Part shown: positions 1 to 11,611 of the stretch, one piece after another | Numbering within the stretch: position 1 is the first letter of the stretch | How the letters are laid out: every line of letters starts with the position of its first letter | NCBI GenBank assembly: GCA_002812745.2 | Contig: NCSJ02000058.1 | Span: 102,650-166,649 of the forward strand | Source of the DNA: Scytalidium lignicola | Taxonomy: Eukaryota > Ascomycota > Leotiomycetes | Reading direction: 5' to 3' | Length of the DNA stretch: 64,000 nucleotides | Translations under genes and position numbers: made by a program | Notes under the pieces: model-generated | Told to the model about the DNA's origin: nothing | Database searches by the model: none | What the model saw: the letters and a program-made list of their open reading frames with translations, nothing else

Positions 1-179
1 GCACTCTTTTCTATTCTTCCTACAGTTCTTCTCACTTAGCCTACTACTTAGTCTATGTCGTCATCTGTTTAATTGTGCCCTACTCCTCCAGCATCTGTGC
101 TTCGGCCGGCTGCTCAACCATCATCCCTTAGACACACTCAACCACTCTTCTGCTCAGCCCATCCTCATCTGCCCACCCA

Positions 180-3146
180 ATGGCTGCTGAATCACCAGAT
201 TCAATGCCTCAGGACCAGGAGCTGGACATTTCGCAGCTGGCGGTGACGCCCAGCATCCAGGGCGAGGAGCTCGACGACTCCTTCTCAACCGGCAGCCCAA
301 CTGACGCATCCTACTTTACTCAGAACATCCACAACGTACACTCGGCTCAGTCTCCCAGCGATGCGGCCTTTGGCGCAAGAACTCCGGAGGATATCTTGCG
401 ACGAATGAGTCTGGCTGTGAACGGGGGAAAGTTTAATCCCCTGGCCGACATCGACCCCAGAGCTGCACATCCGTCCCTAGGACTGAGTGGCGGTGTGATT
501 TCAGCCACCTTCTGTATTCCATATCAACTGGAGTACAGACATGGAGCTGAATGGGTGAGTAAATTGCCCTTGAAAGTTTGCTGCTCTGACCTTCTCGCTG
601 ACTCGTGGTTGCACAGGGGCTTTCTCAACGGCGTGGCACCTCGGCTCTCTTTGACTCCTTTACCTATCTCTCCTCTGACAAGACGCCCTGGAATCATACC
701 TTAGTTGGCTGGACCGGCGAAATCCAGGCCGCAGAGGATCTGACACCCCCTGACACACCCCCTATCACAGCGACGACGACAACGACGACGGCTCGCATAC
801 CCCCTCTCAACAAGAATTCAGCCCCAATTCCCGTTGATGCAAATGTTCGACCTGCTACACCTCCACAAGCTGAAGGACTATGGATTGGAAAGGAGGATCA
901 AGGCCAGCTGGAGAGGCAACTTGCACATGATAAAAACTGCAAAACGATCCCAGTATGGCTCTCGGATGATGATAATCATACGGACGGCGAGATATTACTG
1001 AAGGATCAGTCTCGATGGAGACGGTTTGCGGAACGGGAGCTCTTCACGTTGTTCCATTACAAGCAACATGAACCTACAAACGGTCGAGCAGAGTTAAAGG
1101 CATGGACCGATTACTACAGGATGAACCAGAGATTTGCGAACCGCATCCTGGAAATCTACAAGCCAGGCGACATCGTCATGATCCATGACTATCACCTTCT
1201 TCTCCTGCCCAGCATGCTTCGACAGCGGGTCCCGCATATGTACATTGGCTTCTTCCTGCACATACCATTCCCCAGCAGTGAATTTCTTCGATGTCTCCCT
1301 AGAAGAAAAGATGTCCTAGAGGGTGTTTTGGGTGCGAATCTCGTTGGCTTCCAATCATACAGCTACTCACGGCATTTTGTGTCCTGTTGTACGAGAATTC
1401 TGGGTTTTCCATCTGATGTAGCCGGTGTGGATGCATACGGTGCTAAGGTCGCTGTTGGCGTGTTTCCAATTGGCATTGATGCGGCTGGGGTGGAGAAGCT
1501 AGCGTTTGCCAGTGCAGTTGATCAACAGTTCAAAGCGCTCAAGGAAATGTACGCAGGGAAGAAGATCATTGTTGGCCGTGACCGGTTAGACAGTGTGCGT
1601 GGAGTTGCGCAGAAGCTTATGGCATTCGAGAGGTTCCTGGATATGTATCCGGATTGGAGGGAAAGAGTTGTCTTGATCCAAGTTACGAGTCCTACGAGTG
1701 TGGAAGAGGAAAAGGAGGATTCAGGGAATAAGATTGCCAAGAACGTCTCCGAATTGGTGGCAAAGATCAATGGACTCTACGGCTCCCTGAGCTTCTCGCC
1801 TGTCCAACACTACCCCCAGTACATATCACAAGAAGAATACTACGCCTTGCTCCGAGCAGCAGATATTGGTCTCATCACTAGTGTCCGTGATGGAATGAAT
1901 ACAACGAGTCTAGAATATGTCGTTTGCCAAAGAGATGATCACGGGCCGCTGATCTTATCCGAATTCTCAGGAACGGCCGGAAGTCTAAAGGATGCAATCC
2001 ATATCAACCCTTGGGATCTGACTGGTGTTGCACAACAGATCGATCGTGCCTTGACTATGGGAGAACATATGAGGCTTGCCATGCATAACAATTTGTACCA
2101 TCATGTAACACACCGGAATGTCCAATCCTGGTCAACAAACTTACTCAAGAGGTTACTTACGGTCCTCAGCTCTTCCAACAACCTAGTATCAACCCCTCTT
2201 CTGGACAGGACCGCTCTCCATGCCCAATACACCAAGGCTAAGAAACGACTCTTCATGTTTGATTACGACGGCACCCTAACCCCTATAGTGAAAGAACCTT
2301 CAGCTGCTATTCCATCCGAGCGGGTTATTCGGACACTCAAAGCATTAGCTTTGGATCACCGGAACGCAGTCTGGATAATCAGTGGACGTGACCAGGAATT
2401 CCTTAGCCAACATCTAGGTCATATCTCAGAGTTAGGATTTAGTGCTGAACATGGTAGTTTCATGCGTCATCCTGGGTCGACGGAATGGGAGAATCTAGCT
2501 GAAATGTTCGATATGAGCTGGCAAAAGGAGGTAATGCACACGTTCCAAGAATACACCACGAGGACTCCAGGTACGTTTTTTTACTCTCCTAACTAAATCC
2601 AAGTAACTGAACTAACTTCAACTCCACATAGGCTCTTTTATCGAACGTAAACGCTGTGCTCTAACCTGGCATTACCGTGCCGCGGATCCCGAGCTCGGTG
2701 CTCATAGCGCGCTTGAATGCCAAAAGGAGCTTGAGAATACCGTGGGTAAAAAGTGGGATGTCGAGGTAATGACTGGAAAAGCCAACCTCGAAGTTCGCCC
2801 AACGTTTATCAACAAGGGAGAGATCGCAAAACGCCTCATCCAATCTTACCCTGCCGATGCCCCACCCGAGTTCATATTATGCTTGGGTGACGATTTCACT
2901 GACGAGGATATGTTCCGGGCGCTGAATGGCAGTGCTGGATTGAACCCAGAGTCCGTGTACACGGTTACCGTGGGTGCGAGTTCTAAGATGACGCTTGCAC
3001 ACTGGCACTTGCTGGACCCGGCGGATGTTGTTTCCTCGGTGGCTCTGCTGGTTGGTGGAAATGAGCCATCTGAGGATCAGGATGAAGGAGCCAGAAAGAT
3101 TATGGATGGCCGAACTGCAGGAGATCTACCTGGTGGGAAGCTGTAA
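180..3146 (+). CDS. tps2: Trehalose-6-phosphate phosphatase (Tps2/OrlA type)
   Basis: Dephosphorylates trehalose-6-phosphate to trehalose in the cytosolic trehalose synthase complex. Three exons, 180-554, 617-2570 and 2632-3146, with GTGAGT and GTACGT donors; frames join cleanly to 947 aa. Residues of about 130-630 form a GT20 (trehalose-phosphate-synthase-like) domain with HDYHLLLLP at about 315 and RDGMNTTSLEYVVCQ at about 550. In yeast Tps2 this domain is not catalytic. From about 668 comes a HAD phosphatase domain: FDYDGTLTP has its nucleophile Asp at 674, ISGRDQEF follows, and GDDFTDEDMF lies near 863. Length fits Tps2 (about 900 aa), not the longer Tsl1/Tps3 regulators. The start at 180 is the first ATG of an acidic N-terminal tail. 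A GTAAGA overlaps the stop codon, so a further 3' intron is possible but not needed. Confidence 0.93.
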
Positions 3147-4994
3147 GAATCCCTTCTTACCCCACTTTATTTCTGATCTTTTGATGAAGGCGGCATCGTG
3201 TAAAAGATTGCCGTGACTTGGATTATTTGTTATATTCATAGCAGTATGGGACTTTTATTGTATGGACTCGGAGTGTTTAGGACCTTTGGGGGGAAATTTT
3301 TTAAGAATTTTTAAATCGATCAATTAAAGCGTGCTGAGGGAAAAGGCGAGGGGGGCGATTCATTCGAAAAGAAAGGCCAGTGTTTGATCATACACACTCA
3401 AACTATACGAAGGAACCTATAGAGAAAACATTCATGATTATTAGCATTATCACTAGCATTGGTTATTTAATTTTTGAATATAAATAGTTTTATTTTCTGG
3501 CTTTAATTGTGGCACGGTCTTTGGTAGCACGATCGGTCGGTCGGTGGTCTCATTTGATTTTGGTGAGAAGGAAATGTTAACTGAGGGCGTCTATTTAAAA
3601 TGAGGAAGTGAGGATTGAGATATCACTGGTCTGTACCCGCTACGACGGGAGGTCTAGAACCAGCTCTCTCATCCGCGCGTCTGCGTCTGTCCGCGTAGTG
3701 CTTATATTAATACGATAGAGTTAAGTCTGGAGCAGGTCATTGGTTCCCAAGAGCTGACAGCTCCTAGCCACTCGGAAAAGTCGCCCATCTCCCGTCGGAA
3801 CAAGAGTCGCGCGAGTTCTTCGCTGGCCAGGGGTTCAGTTGATGGCCGGGGGCCTGAGGTTTGAAGACCAAGCGACCAGCCAATCACATCGCTTGTCGCG
3901 TGTCGTAACGCGATACTTTCAGACGAGGCGAGTTGTTTAACCTTTCCCTTCTCCTCTTCTTAGGGTCCCTTTGGGTTTCTTGCAACCGCCGCCCCAAGTC
4001 CCGAGTCCCCGCCTTAATCTTTCGCCCTGTTTCGAAAGTCGCTGGCCGAGGCGCTGATGACTGGATTTCCATCGCGCGCTTGGTGTTGTGGCAGTGAAGC
4101 AGGGTCTATACCCGCATGGCCCTAGAGCCAAGAGCTAGAGTGCGAGTTATGAGGTATGAGCTGGTAAGCTGTGTTTCGCCTCATGGTCGACGATGGGAGG
4201 ACCATCCGGTGTTTAAGGCTTCAAACTCTCGTTCTTGGTGAGAGCGGAATGGGGTCGATGATTCTTGACCCGTCGCTTGGGAGATTGAGTGTCGCGATGG
4301 TACATTTATCATGCAGGTTCCTGCCTCTACTCTCTTAAGGTTCTGGTTAAGCTGCGTTCGTTTTTCCTTCTTTCTTTTCTCAATAGTCACTTCTCAATCT
4401 CAATCTCACTCTCACTCTCATTCTTGTCCCCCCTCGTTCCGTTCTAGACTCATACTAGCGTGTTATTCCTTGTTTGTTCGTTTCTCTCTGTTGTCATCGT
4501 GCGCTCATAATCTTTTTACTACATCTTCTACGTACCTCTTACTGTCGTTTTTCCCTTTTCCTTCTCTCGGATTCAAACCTATTCATTTTTGTTTTCGTCG
4601 TTTCGTTCCTTGTTCTAATACTCTTCGGTTTTTGAGTTCTTGTTTGATTCTTGAGAGGGAACAAAGGTAAAAGAACGGGTTCTTGAACAAAGTCCTTTGT
4701 TTTTTTTTTGTGCTGGTCTTTTGTTTCTTCTTCTCTGTGAATCAACCTGAACAATATCCCCTTGTTATCCAGTGTTTTCTACACCATTCTGTTCGAGTTT
4801 TGAGCGAGCACTCGGGTCTCGCTTTACTGGGAAACTACTTATTACAAGTTCACCTCATATTTTCTCGAGGCCTCTGGAAAGGCAAACCATACCTGGTCAA
4901 CACCCACGTAAACGAACGCACGCAAGGATACAAATCACCTAATATTCTTTCCTTCTTCCTGAGTTCACGACGAAAAGTTACACGCGAATAAAAA
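3147..4994. other. Intergenic region with pyrimidine-rich leader
   Basis: No convincing gene. The first half is the 3' flank of the phosphatase gene. From about 4330 to 4740 the top strand is rich in C and T, with CTCAAT/CTCTCA runs, as in promoters and 5' leaders of well expressed fungal genes. It most likely belongs to the Ser/Thr-rich protein gene downstream. Short open frames here are low complexity and are not called. Confidence 0.5.
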
Positions 4995-7202
4995 ATGCAT
5001 CCTCTGCAGATCGCAGTTCGACTCCTGGCCTTCGCCACTCTGAGCGCGGCTGGTCCGCTGAGAATGCGACAGGGCGGAGGAAAATTTGGGTATGGAATAT
5101 CTGGCTCCGCGGAAGGAGCACTCTCTCCTTTCCCGCTTACTCCTGATTCAAGGAAACTGACTGTGAGTAGTATTTTTAGAAGAATACCATTCTCGAATAC
5201 CACGTCCATATCTACAGCTACTACCCCCGCGATTGCTAGTTCGAGCTCTGCTGAATTGAGATCCACTCTGACGTTCGACCTTACTACGATTATTATTGCG
5301 ACGGATACACAGACTGGGTCTTCTCAGACTGGGGCTTCTCAGACCGGGGCTTCTCAGACTGCTTCGGTGACTGGGACTGAGTCTGGGGCTTCTAGTGGGT
5401 TGAGTAGTTCTCCTACGGCTAGTGTTTCCGCAGAGAGCAGGAGCAGTAGTGACAGCAGTTCTACAGTATCGGGTTCTGTTACAGTTGGACCTACGGGTGG
5501 AATTTCAACTGGAACTTCTAGTGGATTGAGCGTCTCCACAGTTAGTGCTTCGAGTATCAGCAATAGCTCTACGATATCCTCTCCCGCTAGAACTACGAGT
5601 GCGGTCTCAACAAGGTCTAGCAGCTCTTCGAAGACGATTCTTGCTGAAACGGGAGCTGACTTTTCCATTGGATTTGCCACTCCTTTGACCGCTGCCCATG
5701 CCGGACCAACATCTCTTGAGCTAACGACATCAACTGGGATTTCTATATCTCCGAGTGCAACATCGATCAGCGCAGCATCTGTTCCACTGTTCTCTCTTAA
5801 TAATACCAGCTCCATTCCTTTACCAACAGCCGTTACTACCACATCTCGGACTGCTCCTGCTTCTGTCAGTGGCACATCTAGCACAGATTCTACTATAATA
5901 GTTACATTCACCCCTCCTGCAAATAGCAGCTCCAGATCCTCGGCTAGAACCACCTCGAGCAGCGCGGCGAGCACCGTAATAAGTACCCAGAGCACCATTA
6001 CCAAATCTTCATCAGGGTCTGTATCAACCCAGGCAATTCCAACCTTGCCGCCACCAACAATCAGCCAAATCCCAACCATCATCCCTGCCTCCCAAGCAAC
6101 AGCCACAGTCCTCAACCCGTCGCAACTGGCAAGTAACCTCGCCACCGCAAAAGCATTTAACAACCTCTTCTCAACCCTAAACTTCTCTTCTCCTTGCACA
6201 TCAGGAGAAATCGCTTGCATATCTGGGAATGTGGGTAATTGTAACGCGGCGGGAAGCTTTGTTATGGATGTTTGCAAATCGGGGACGAAGTGCTTTGCTG
6301 TCCCTATGAATGATACCATGGGTGTTTATGTGGGTTGTACTGATCCTGCTGCTGCGGAGGCTATGCTAGGGATTACTCCAAGTAGCAGTGGTAGTGTTAG
6401 TACTTCAGGAGTAGCATCTACTTTTGCTGCTACGACTACAACGCCCACAGCGGTGACTAGTTCTAGTCTAAGCTCTAGTTCGAGCCAATCATCTGTGGTT
6501 ACGCCTGCAGCTGTCTCTACCAGTTCCAGTCCCACCATATCCTCGGGCTCGGGCTTAGGCTCAAGCTCAAGCTCAAGCTCAAGTGAAATTGTGTCACCAA
6601 CGTTTACACCGGCGGTTGTCTCGAGTAGTTCCAGCTCATCTTCAATTTCAAGTCAGTTGTCAACATTTGCACCAGAAGCTGTTTCTACTACTACATCTGT
6701 CCAGAGTACTCCTCAGAGCATTCAAACACCTCTGGAACCGTCATCACCCACTTCAACTTCCACATCAGTTATCAGCACGAGTAGCGATACATCAATCGCA
6801 CTCACCACTCAGGCAGCTACGCCACCTGCTTCGCCCACATCGCCATCTGATACGACACTTACAACAACAGTCCAGCAAATCTCCACGTTCATTGTGACCA
6901 TTACACGTCCTACACCTGAAGCGACATCAACACCAGCATCGCAAGACCCACCACCATTTTCACTACGTCCAGATGGAAGTGCCGGTGGCAACGGCAATGG
7001 GAACGGTAACGGGGGAGGTGGCGGGGGTATTGACAGCGGCCTCCTAACCATCATCCCTGTGCCAAACGGAGGAAACCCAATGGCAACAGTGACAGTTACC
7101 ATCACGGCTAACGCTGCTGTGTTGAAGGAGACGGTGACCGAGACAGTTACTGCGACAGTTACGACAACTGTGCGAGACGGATTTGGAAAGCGGTGGTTTT
7201 AG
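4995..7202 (+). CDS. Secreted Ser/Thr-rich cell-wall-type protein with CBM19-like Cys module
   Basis: Single-exon 735 aa protein. Residues 1-19 look like a signal peptide (hydrophobic LLAFATLSAAG), followed by an early dibasic-poor stretch. Most of the rest is Ser/Thr/Ala, expected to be heavily O-glycosylated. At residues 401-448 is a compact six-Cys block with the spacing of fungal chitin-binding CBM19-like modules (CTSGEIACISG ... GTKCFAVP ... GC). The C-terminal part has a GNGNG/poly-Gly linker and a Thr/Val-rich TVTETVTATVTTTV stretch. No clear GPI-anchor signal is seen. Three tandem 15 bp units encode SQTGA at 5315-5359. A long antisense open frame is a codon-bias shadow. Family role (wall or chitin binding) is inferred from the Cys module; a specific function is not known. 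Confidence 0.8.
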   Translation: MHPLQIAVRLLAFATLSAAGPLRMRQGGGKFGYGISGSAEGALSPFPLTPDSRKLTVSSIFRRIPFSNTTSISTATTPAIASSSSAELRSTLTFDLTTIIIATDTQTGSSQTGASQTGASQTASVTGTESGASSGLSSSPTASVSAESRSSSDSSSTVSGSVTVGPTGGISTGTSSGLSVSTVSASSISNSSTISSPARTTSAVSTRSSSSSKTILAETGADFSIGFATPLTAAHAGPTSLELTTSTGISISPSATSISAASVPLFSLNNTSSIPLPTAVTTTSRTAPASVSGTSSTDSTIIVTFTPPANSSSRSSARTTSSSAASTVISTQSTITKSSSGSVSTQAIPTLPPPTISQIPTIIPASQATATVLNPSQLASNLATAKAFNNLFSTLNFSSPCTSGEIACISGNVGNCNAAGSFVMDVCKSGTKCFAVPMNDTMGVYVGCTDPAAAEAMLGITPSSSGSVSTSGVASTFAATTTTPTAVTSSSLSSSSSQSSVVTPAAVSTSSSPTISSGSGLGSSSSSSSSEIVSPTFTPAVVSSSSSSSSISSQLSTFAPEAVSTTTSVQSTPQSIQTPLEPSSPTSTSTSVISTSSDTSIALTTQAATPPASPTSPSDTTLTTTVQQISTFIVTITRPTPEATSTPASQDPPPFSLRPDGSAGGNGNGNGNGGGGGGIDSGLLTIIPVPNGGNPMATVTVTITANAAVLKETVTETVTATVTTTVRDGFGKRWF
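5315..5359 (+). repeat. 15 bp tandem repeat, three units
   Basis: Three head-to-tail units of the form (T/C)GGG(T/G)CTTCTCAGAC encode SQTGA-type peptides inside the Ser/Thr-rich protein. Units differ by one or two bases, so copy number may vary between strains. Confidence 0.85.
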
Positions 7203-7567
7203 GGTCATTCATATGACTGGAACTTTTGTTTTTTCGTTTATAGGGGGAAGAGAAGAAAGTGAGATAAAACCAAAAAATTTGCGATGTCTTTTTGAGTATA
7301 TACCATAATAGATGGCCTTTTTTGTAAGGCACTTAATAAATTAATAACTATCAATCAAAGGTACATATCTTTTTACATATGTGTACTGTTTTTGCTTCCG
7401 TTGATCCAAATAATACAAGTTCCGTTACATTTTCTTTCGAAGCCATATACCGTAATCCCATATTCCAACAAAAAAAAGAAACTTTTATCACTGGAAAAAG
7501 AGACAAAAACATCCCCTCAAGAATGCTTCTTAAAAGGGAAAGAAAGAAGAAAAAGACAAAAAGGATC

Positions 7568-9208
7568 TCACTCCAAAAACCCCCACAAGTTATTCAAACT
7601 CTCCGCCAACGCTGGATGAGCCCACACCGCATCCCTCAACACCTCCCACCTAACCTTGCCCAAAATCGCCATCTGCACGATACTCATGACCTCCCCACCC
7701 TCGACCCCAAGACAGGTAAACCCTAGTATCAGCCCCGTCTCGGAATCCACAACCGCCTTCATCATCCCGCGCGTCTCGTCCGTTTCAAGCGCCCGCGCTA
7801 CGTATGACATGGGCATCTTGGCCGTCTTGATACGTGTTTTGTTATCCGGGAAGAGCGCGCGGGCTTCATGTTCGTGGAGGCCGATGTGGCCGAGTTGTGG
7901 GTCGGTGTAGACTACGTAGGGGACGAGACGGGATTTTGTGGAGAGGCGATTTGTTGGATCGGGGATTGATGTGGTTTGAGATTTGGAAGAAGAAGAGGAA
8001 GAGGAAGAGGAGAAGGAGGGAATGGTTAGGAGATTGTGTTTGAGGATGCGGAAGTCGTCGTAGGATATATGTGTGAATGCTGGTGGACCTTTGACGTCTC
8101 CGAGGACGTGGATGTTTGGGACGTTGGTTTCGAGGTATTCGTTGCTGGCTATGTAGCCTTTTGTGGTTGTGGATATACCGGCGTTTTGAAGGTCTAGCTT
8201 CTCTGTGTTGGGGATGCGGCCTGCTGCTGCGAGGAGGTGGGTTCCTGTTATTGTTTTCTCTCCCTTGGATGAGCCATCGGCGGCTATGGTGTGGAATTTT
8301 AGATCAAAATACCCTTCTCCTTTACTGGATGATTTTGAGATGCTGGTTGCCGTGGAGTTTAGATTGACGATTAAGCCATCTTCTTTGAGAATGTCCACTA
8401 GACAGTTTGCGATCTCTGGGTCTTCTCGTCCTACCAATTGCTTTGCTCGTTGGATTATGGTGACATTGGCTCCTAGACGACGGAACAACTGTGCAAATTC
8501 ACAGCCCACGTATCCTCCTCCTAGCACAACTAGGTGTTCCGGGACCTCATCCAATTCCATAATAGATGTTGAATCAAGTACTCTACTTGGATCAATATCT
8601 TTCAAGCCGGATAGCTTGGGAGGTGCAGGCCGTTCGCCGGTATTGATGAATATTTTCTCTCCTTCAAGAACCCTTTCTCCTCCATCGTTGAGCTTGATCT
8701 TGATTTTTCTAGTATCTAAAAAGCTTGCAGTGCCTTTCACGATGTCAACCCCGGCCTTGGTAGCACGATTCTCACTCCCACTACTAAAGCTCTCGACGAT
8801 ATCTCTCTTACGTTGTCTTACTTTCTCCATGTTGACGGCGAAATCATTCACGCCACTTTTCGAGCCCGATAAGTGAATCCCATAGTCCGGGCCACGTCGG
8901 GTAAGGTATGCAACTCTTCCCGAAGCAATGAGGGTTTTGGTTGGAGTGCAACCTTCGTTCACGCAGCATCCACCAATGTGAGTACTCTCAACTAGAGCTG
9001 TCCGTTGCCCTGCTTGGGCAAACGAGACGGAAAGAGGAGTGCCGCCTTGGCCAGAGCCAATGATTATGGCGTCGTATTTTGATGTTGGGGCTGTCATTGT
9101 TGAATATAATAGGGAATTAATTGAGGAAGTCTTTAAAAGGGGGGTACGGTTGAGGAGTCTGATATGGATTGCAAGTAAGAAAGTGCGGGGTATCATGAAT
9201 ATCAGCAA
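7568..9208 (-). CDS. Mercuric-reductase-like FAD/NAD(P) disulfide oxidoreductase, probable mitochondrial leader
   Basis: Class I pyridine nucleotide-disulfide oxidoreductase, 546 aa, one exon. The FAD site GSGQGG is at 51-56, the redox-active pair C82/C87 lies in GGCCVNEGCTPTK, a second dinucleotide fold GGGYVGCEFAQ is near 231, and the C-terminal dimer/catalytic motif HPALAE has H531 and E536. The first 37 residues are basic and hydrophobic with few acids and end in LLYST before a second Met (38). They look like a mitochondrial presequence, so dual start use is possible. A run of nine Ser at about 415 is an unusual low-complexity insert made by a GA-rich microsatellite. No MerA-type N-terminal metal-binding domain is present, so the substrate is not known; mercuric reductase is a family name only. 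Confidence 0.88.
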   Translation of the reverse strand: MLIFMIPRTFLLAIHIRLLNRTPLLKTSSINSLLYSTMTAPTSKYDAIIIGSGQGGTPLSVSFAQAGQRTALVESTHIGGCCVNEGCTPTKTLIASGRVAYLTRRGPDYGIHLSGSKSGVNDFAVNMEKVRQRKRDIVESFSSGSENRATKAGVDIVKGTASFLDTRKIKIKLNDGGERVLEGEKIFINTGERPAPPKLSGLKDIDPSRVLDSTSIMELDEVPEHLVVLGGGYVGCEFAQLFRRLGANVTIIQRAKQLVGREDPEIANCLVDILKEDGLIVNLNSTATSISKSSSKGEGYFDLKFHTIAADGSSKGEKTITGTHLLAAAGRIPNTEKLDLQNAGISTTTKGYIASNEYLETNVPNIHVLGDVKGPPAFTHISYDDFRILKHNLLTIPSFSSSSSSSSSKSQTTSIPDPTNRLSTKSRLVPYVVYTDPQLGHIGLHEHEARALFPDNKTRIKTAKMPMSYVARALETDETRGMMKAVVDSETGLILGFTCLGVEGGEVMSIVQMAILGKVRWEVLRDAVWAHPALAESLNNLWGFLE

Positions 9209-9726
9209 GAGGAGTCAATTATCAGGTTCGGAGATGAACCTTTCAAGTATAAGCTGAATGATCAAGGAATTGGGATTAATTTTTAGTTCATATGGAACTT
9301 TGTGCTTTATATAAGTTGGTATGACATACTTCGTCATCAGGAGGGATGAAGTAAAGAGCTATAGCTATGGTGGGTCCTGAATAATCACCCCGCATTGGAG
9401 GCGGTGTACCAAGGCAGAATGACCGCCGAACCCCTCCATGTCACCCAAAGAGGAAAGTGGCAGTTCCTTCTACAAAAACAACTTGTTATAGCACAGAACA
9501 CAGTAATTGGGGAGATTTAAAATAAGCTATTTTTTCATTTAGGAGCTCTTAATCTAACATTCACCTGGAATGAACTTGCTTTTAGGGATAGAGATCTATA
9601 TCTCGTCCTCGTAAGGAAGTAGATAAGTGGAGCGAGAACATGCAAATAGACACTGACAATGTATCAAGTTTCCTTTAGGAAAGTTGAAAAATAAACCTTC
9701 ACATAGGTATATGTTCAAGGAAGGAC
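9209..9726. other. Intergenic region
   Basis: It holds the promoter side of the flavoprotein gene and the 3' flank of the secreted protein gene. No open frame, RNA gene or repeat is recognised. Confidence 0.4.
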
Positions 9727-11611
9727 CTAATTCTTGCGGCAGAGTTGTGTCTCGCAAGAGTTATCATACCAACCAAGCTTCAAATCATCCATCCACCAGG
9801 CCGCCGCAGATCCAGCAACGGTGACATTAATTTGGATGGAAGTGAGAGATTTGAAACTACCATCAAGAGCAACCTTCTCGAGGGCACAGTTTTCTAGAGT
9901 AGGACATGCCGGAATTGAGACATGCTGAGCTGCAACAGTAAACTTTGACCTAGTGTCAGCGAGATATTGATATCCGGTGAAAATGAAGTCGCAGTCAGGG
10001 CCTGTAGAATTGCAACCAAAGGAAGCACCGTAGACATTGAAGTTATAGCAACCAGAAGTTCCATTTGCATCGTAGATCTGTCCCGTTGTACTAGATTCAT
10101 GGGTATTAACATTGACTGCGTTGGGAATAAATTCAGCAAGCTGCTTTCCTGACGATGGTAGATATGGAGCTGTAGGTGGCGGGACTACTACAAATCCATT
10201 GGTAAATCCGAATTTGTGGTATGGACTGAAAATCGGTGCTGGCTTGGTGGTGTTGTAGTTCTGGCTATAAACTGAGAGAGGGGGAATATCGTCAAACTAT
10301 AGTCGATTAGTGTACAGTCAAGGAAAACGACGGTTCAAATAAATTGAGGCTTACGTTAAGTGAAAACTCAGCCTGCTCTCCACATGCAGCCTGAGTGCTA
10401 GTCGGAGTGTATATTGAAGTAACATCAGAGGATGGACTAGTAGATGATGTTGCTTCGCCATATGCCGAATATGAGCTGCTTGAAATTGTCGAAGCTCCAT
10501 AGACTGGGATTGTGGAGATGAAACTTATGGCGGATGAGACCGAGGCAGTAGGATTAATACCGATGGTTGAACTAGAGACCGAAACTGTCGGAAGAACATA
10601 GGATATTGATTTGATTGAACTAGAAATCATAGGAGTGGAAGTTGAGTTGTAACCATTGGAAGAGTAATGTGGACCATAAGAGGGGCCATATGCTGTTATG
10701 ATGTGGGATTGGGTGCTTTCTGGTGTTAGACCAATAGAAATTGACGATGCCAGTGTAAATGAGATCTCAGTAATATTATTAATAGAAATAGTAGTAACAC
10801 TAGTAGAAGCTCTGGCGGAGTCAATTGCCGACGTGGTAGTATTAATTGGTACAGGGGTAGCAGTAGTGTTGGCCGGAACAACAGTATTGGCAGTTGATCC
10901 AACTAGGACATCAGTTACCGTCGTGGTTCCTAGTGTACCACTAGTGGGGGCTTCAAGGCCAGCTGAAGAGCTTCCACTTGATAAAGTCTTTGTAATAGTG
11001 TAGTAGTGGGTGATGTACGTCGTGCTTGCAATTGTCGAGGTGGATAATGTTGCAGTTGCAGTAGTCGAGGTTATTGCAGGGGTCGCAGAAGACAAACTAG
11101 GTTCTGTTGTCAAGGTCATGACTATGGTGTACTCAGTTGTAACATAGACTGTGCTCTTTACCGTCGAGGTAGGCAACTCAGTTGAGTAACAAGTTGATGG
11201 AATCGGAATAACGGTCTCAGTGATGGTCTGAATGGCGATTGACTCGGTAGAGCTAAGTTCTGGTGGAGATACCTCGGTGGAAGTACTGGGGAAATAAACA
11301 GTGGTAGTTGAAGTGAACGCAGTAATGGTGGTTGTCCTCTCAAGGGTCTGGGTGGAAGTTCTGGTGGAGATTCCAGCAGCAGAGATAGCAGAGACAGTAG
11401 ATAAACCGACAGAATAAGCAGGAGAACTGGGAAAACCGAAGGGAGAGTAGGACGAAACAACCATTGGGCAGTCTGTAACAGTGACGTAAACAGTAGAACC
11501 ACTGTTCGAGCTGTTGAAGTATGGTCCGTATGACTGAAGTGGTGCAGCCATTCCAACTGATGCCAGCCCGAGGGCGGCAACAATGAGATTGAAATTAAGT
11601 ACAGTCATCAC
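9727..11611 (-). CDS. Secreted Thr/Ser-rich protein with conserved C-terminal Cys domain
   Basis: Two exons, 11611-10355 and 10296-9727, with donor GTAAGC and an acceptor after an ACTAATC branch site. They join in frame to give 608 aa. The start has two adjacent Met codons (11611, 11608); the first is taken. A signal peptide is visible at 1-22 (VAALGLASVGMAAP). Residues of about 35-410 are Thr/Ser-rich with many NST sites and repeated STTYITHYYTIT-like motifs. After the intron comes a non-repetitive domain of about 190 aa with six or more Cys (GCYNFNVYGASFGC, CPTLENC) ending in WWMDDLKLGWYD. Such domains end many ascomycete surface glycoproteins, but the function is unknown. Both halves read secretory, so the product is likely in the wall or outside. 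Confidence 0.8.

Noticed and set aside
4311..4670. 119-codon plus-strand frame
   Set aside because: Made of a C/T-rich leader tract giving Ser/Phe/Leu repeats; low complexity.
5354..6319. 321-codon minus-strand open frame
   Set aside because: It is antisense to the Ser/Thr-rich gene; open length follows from its codon bias and the translation has no family features.
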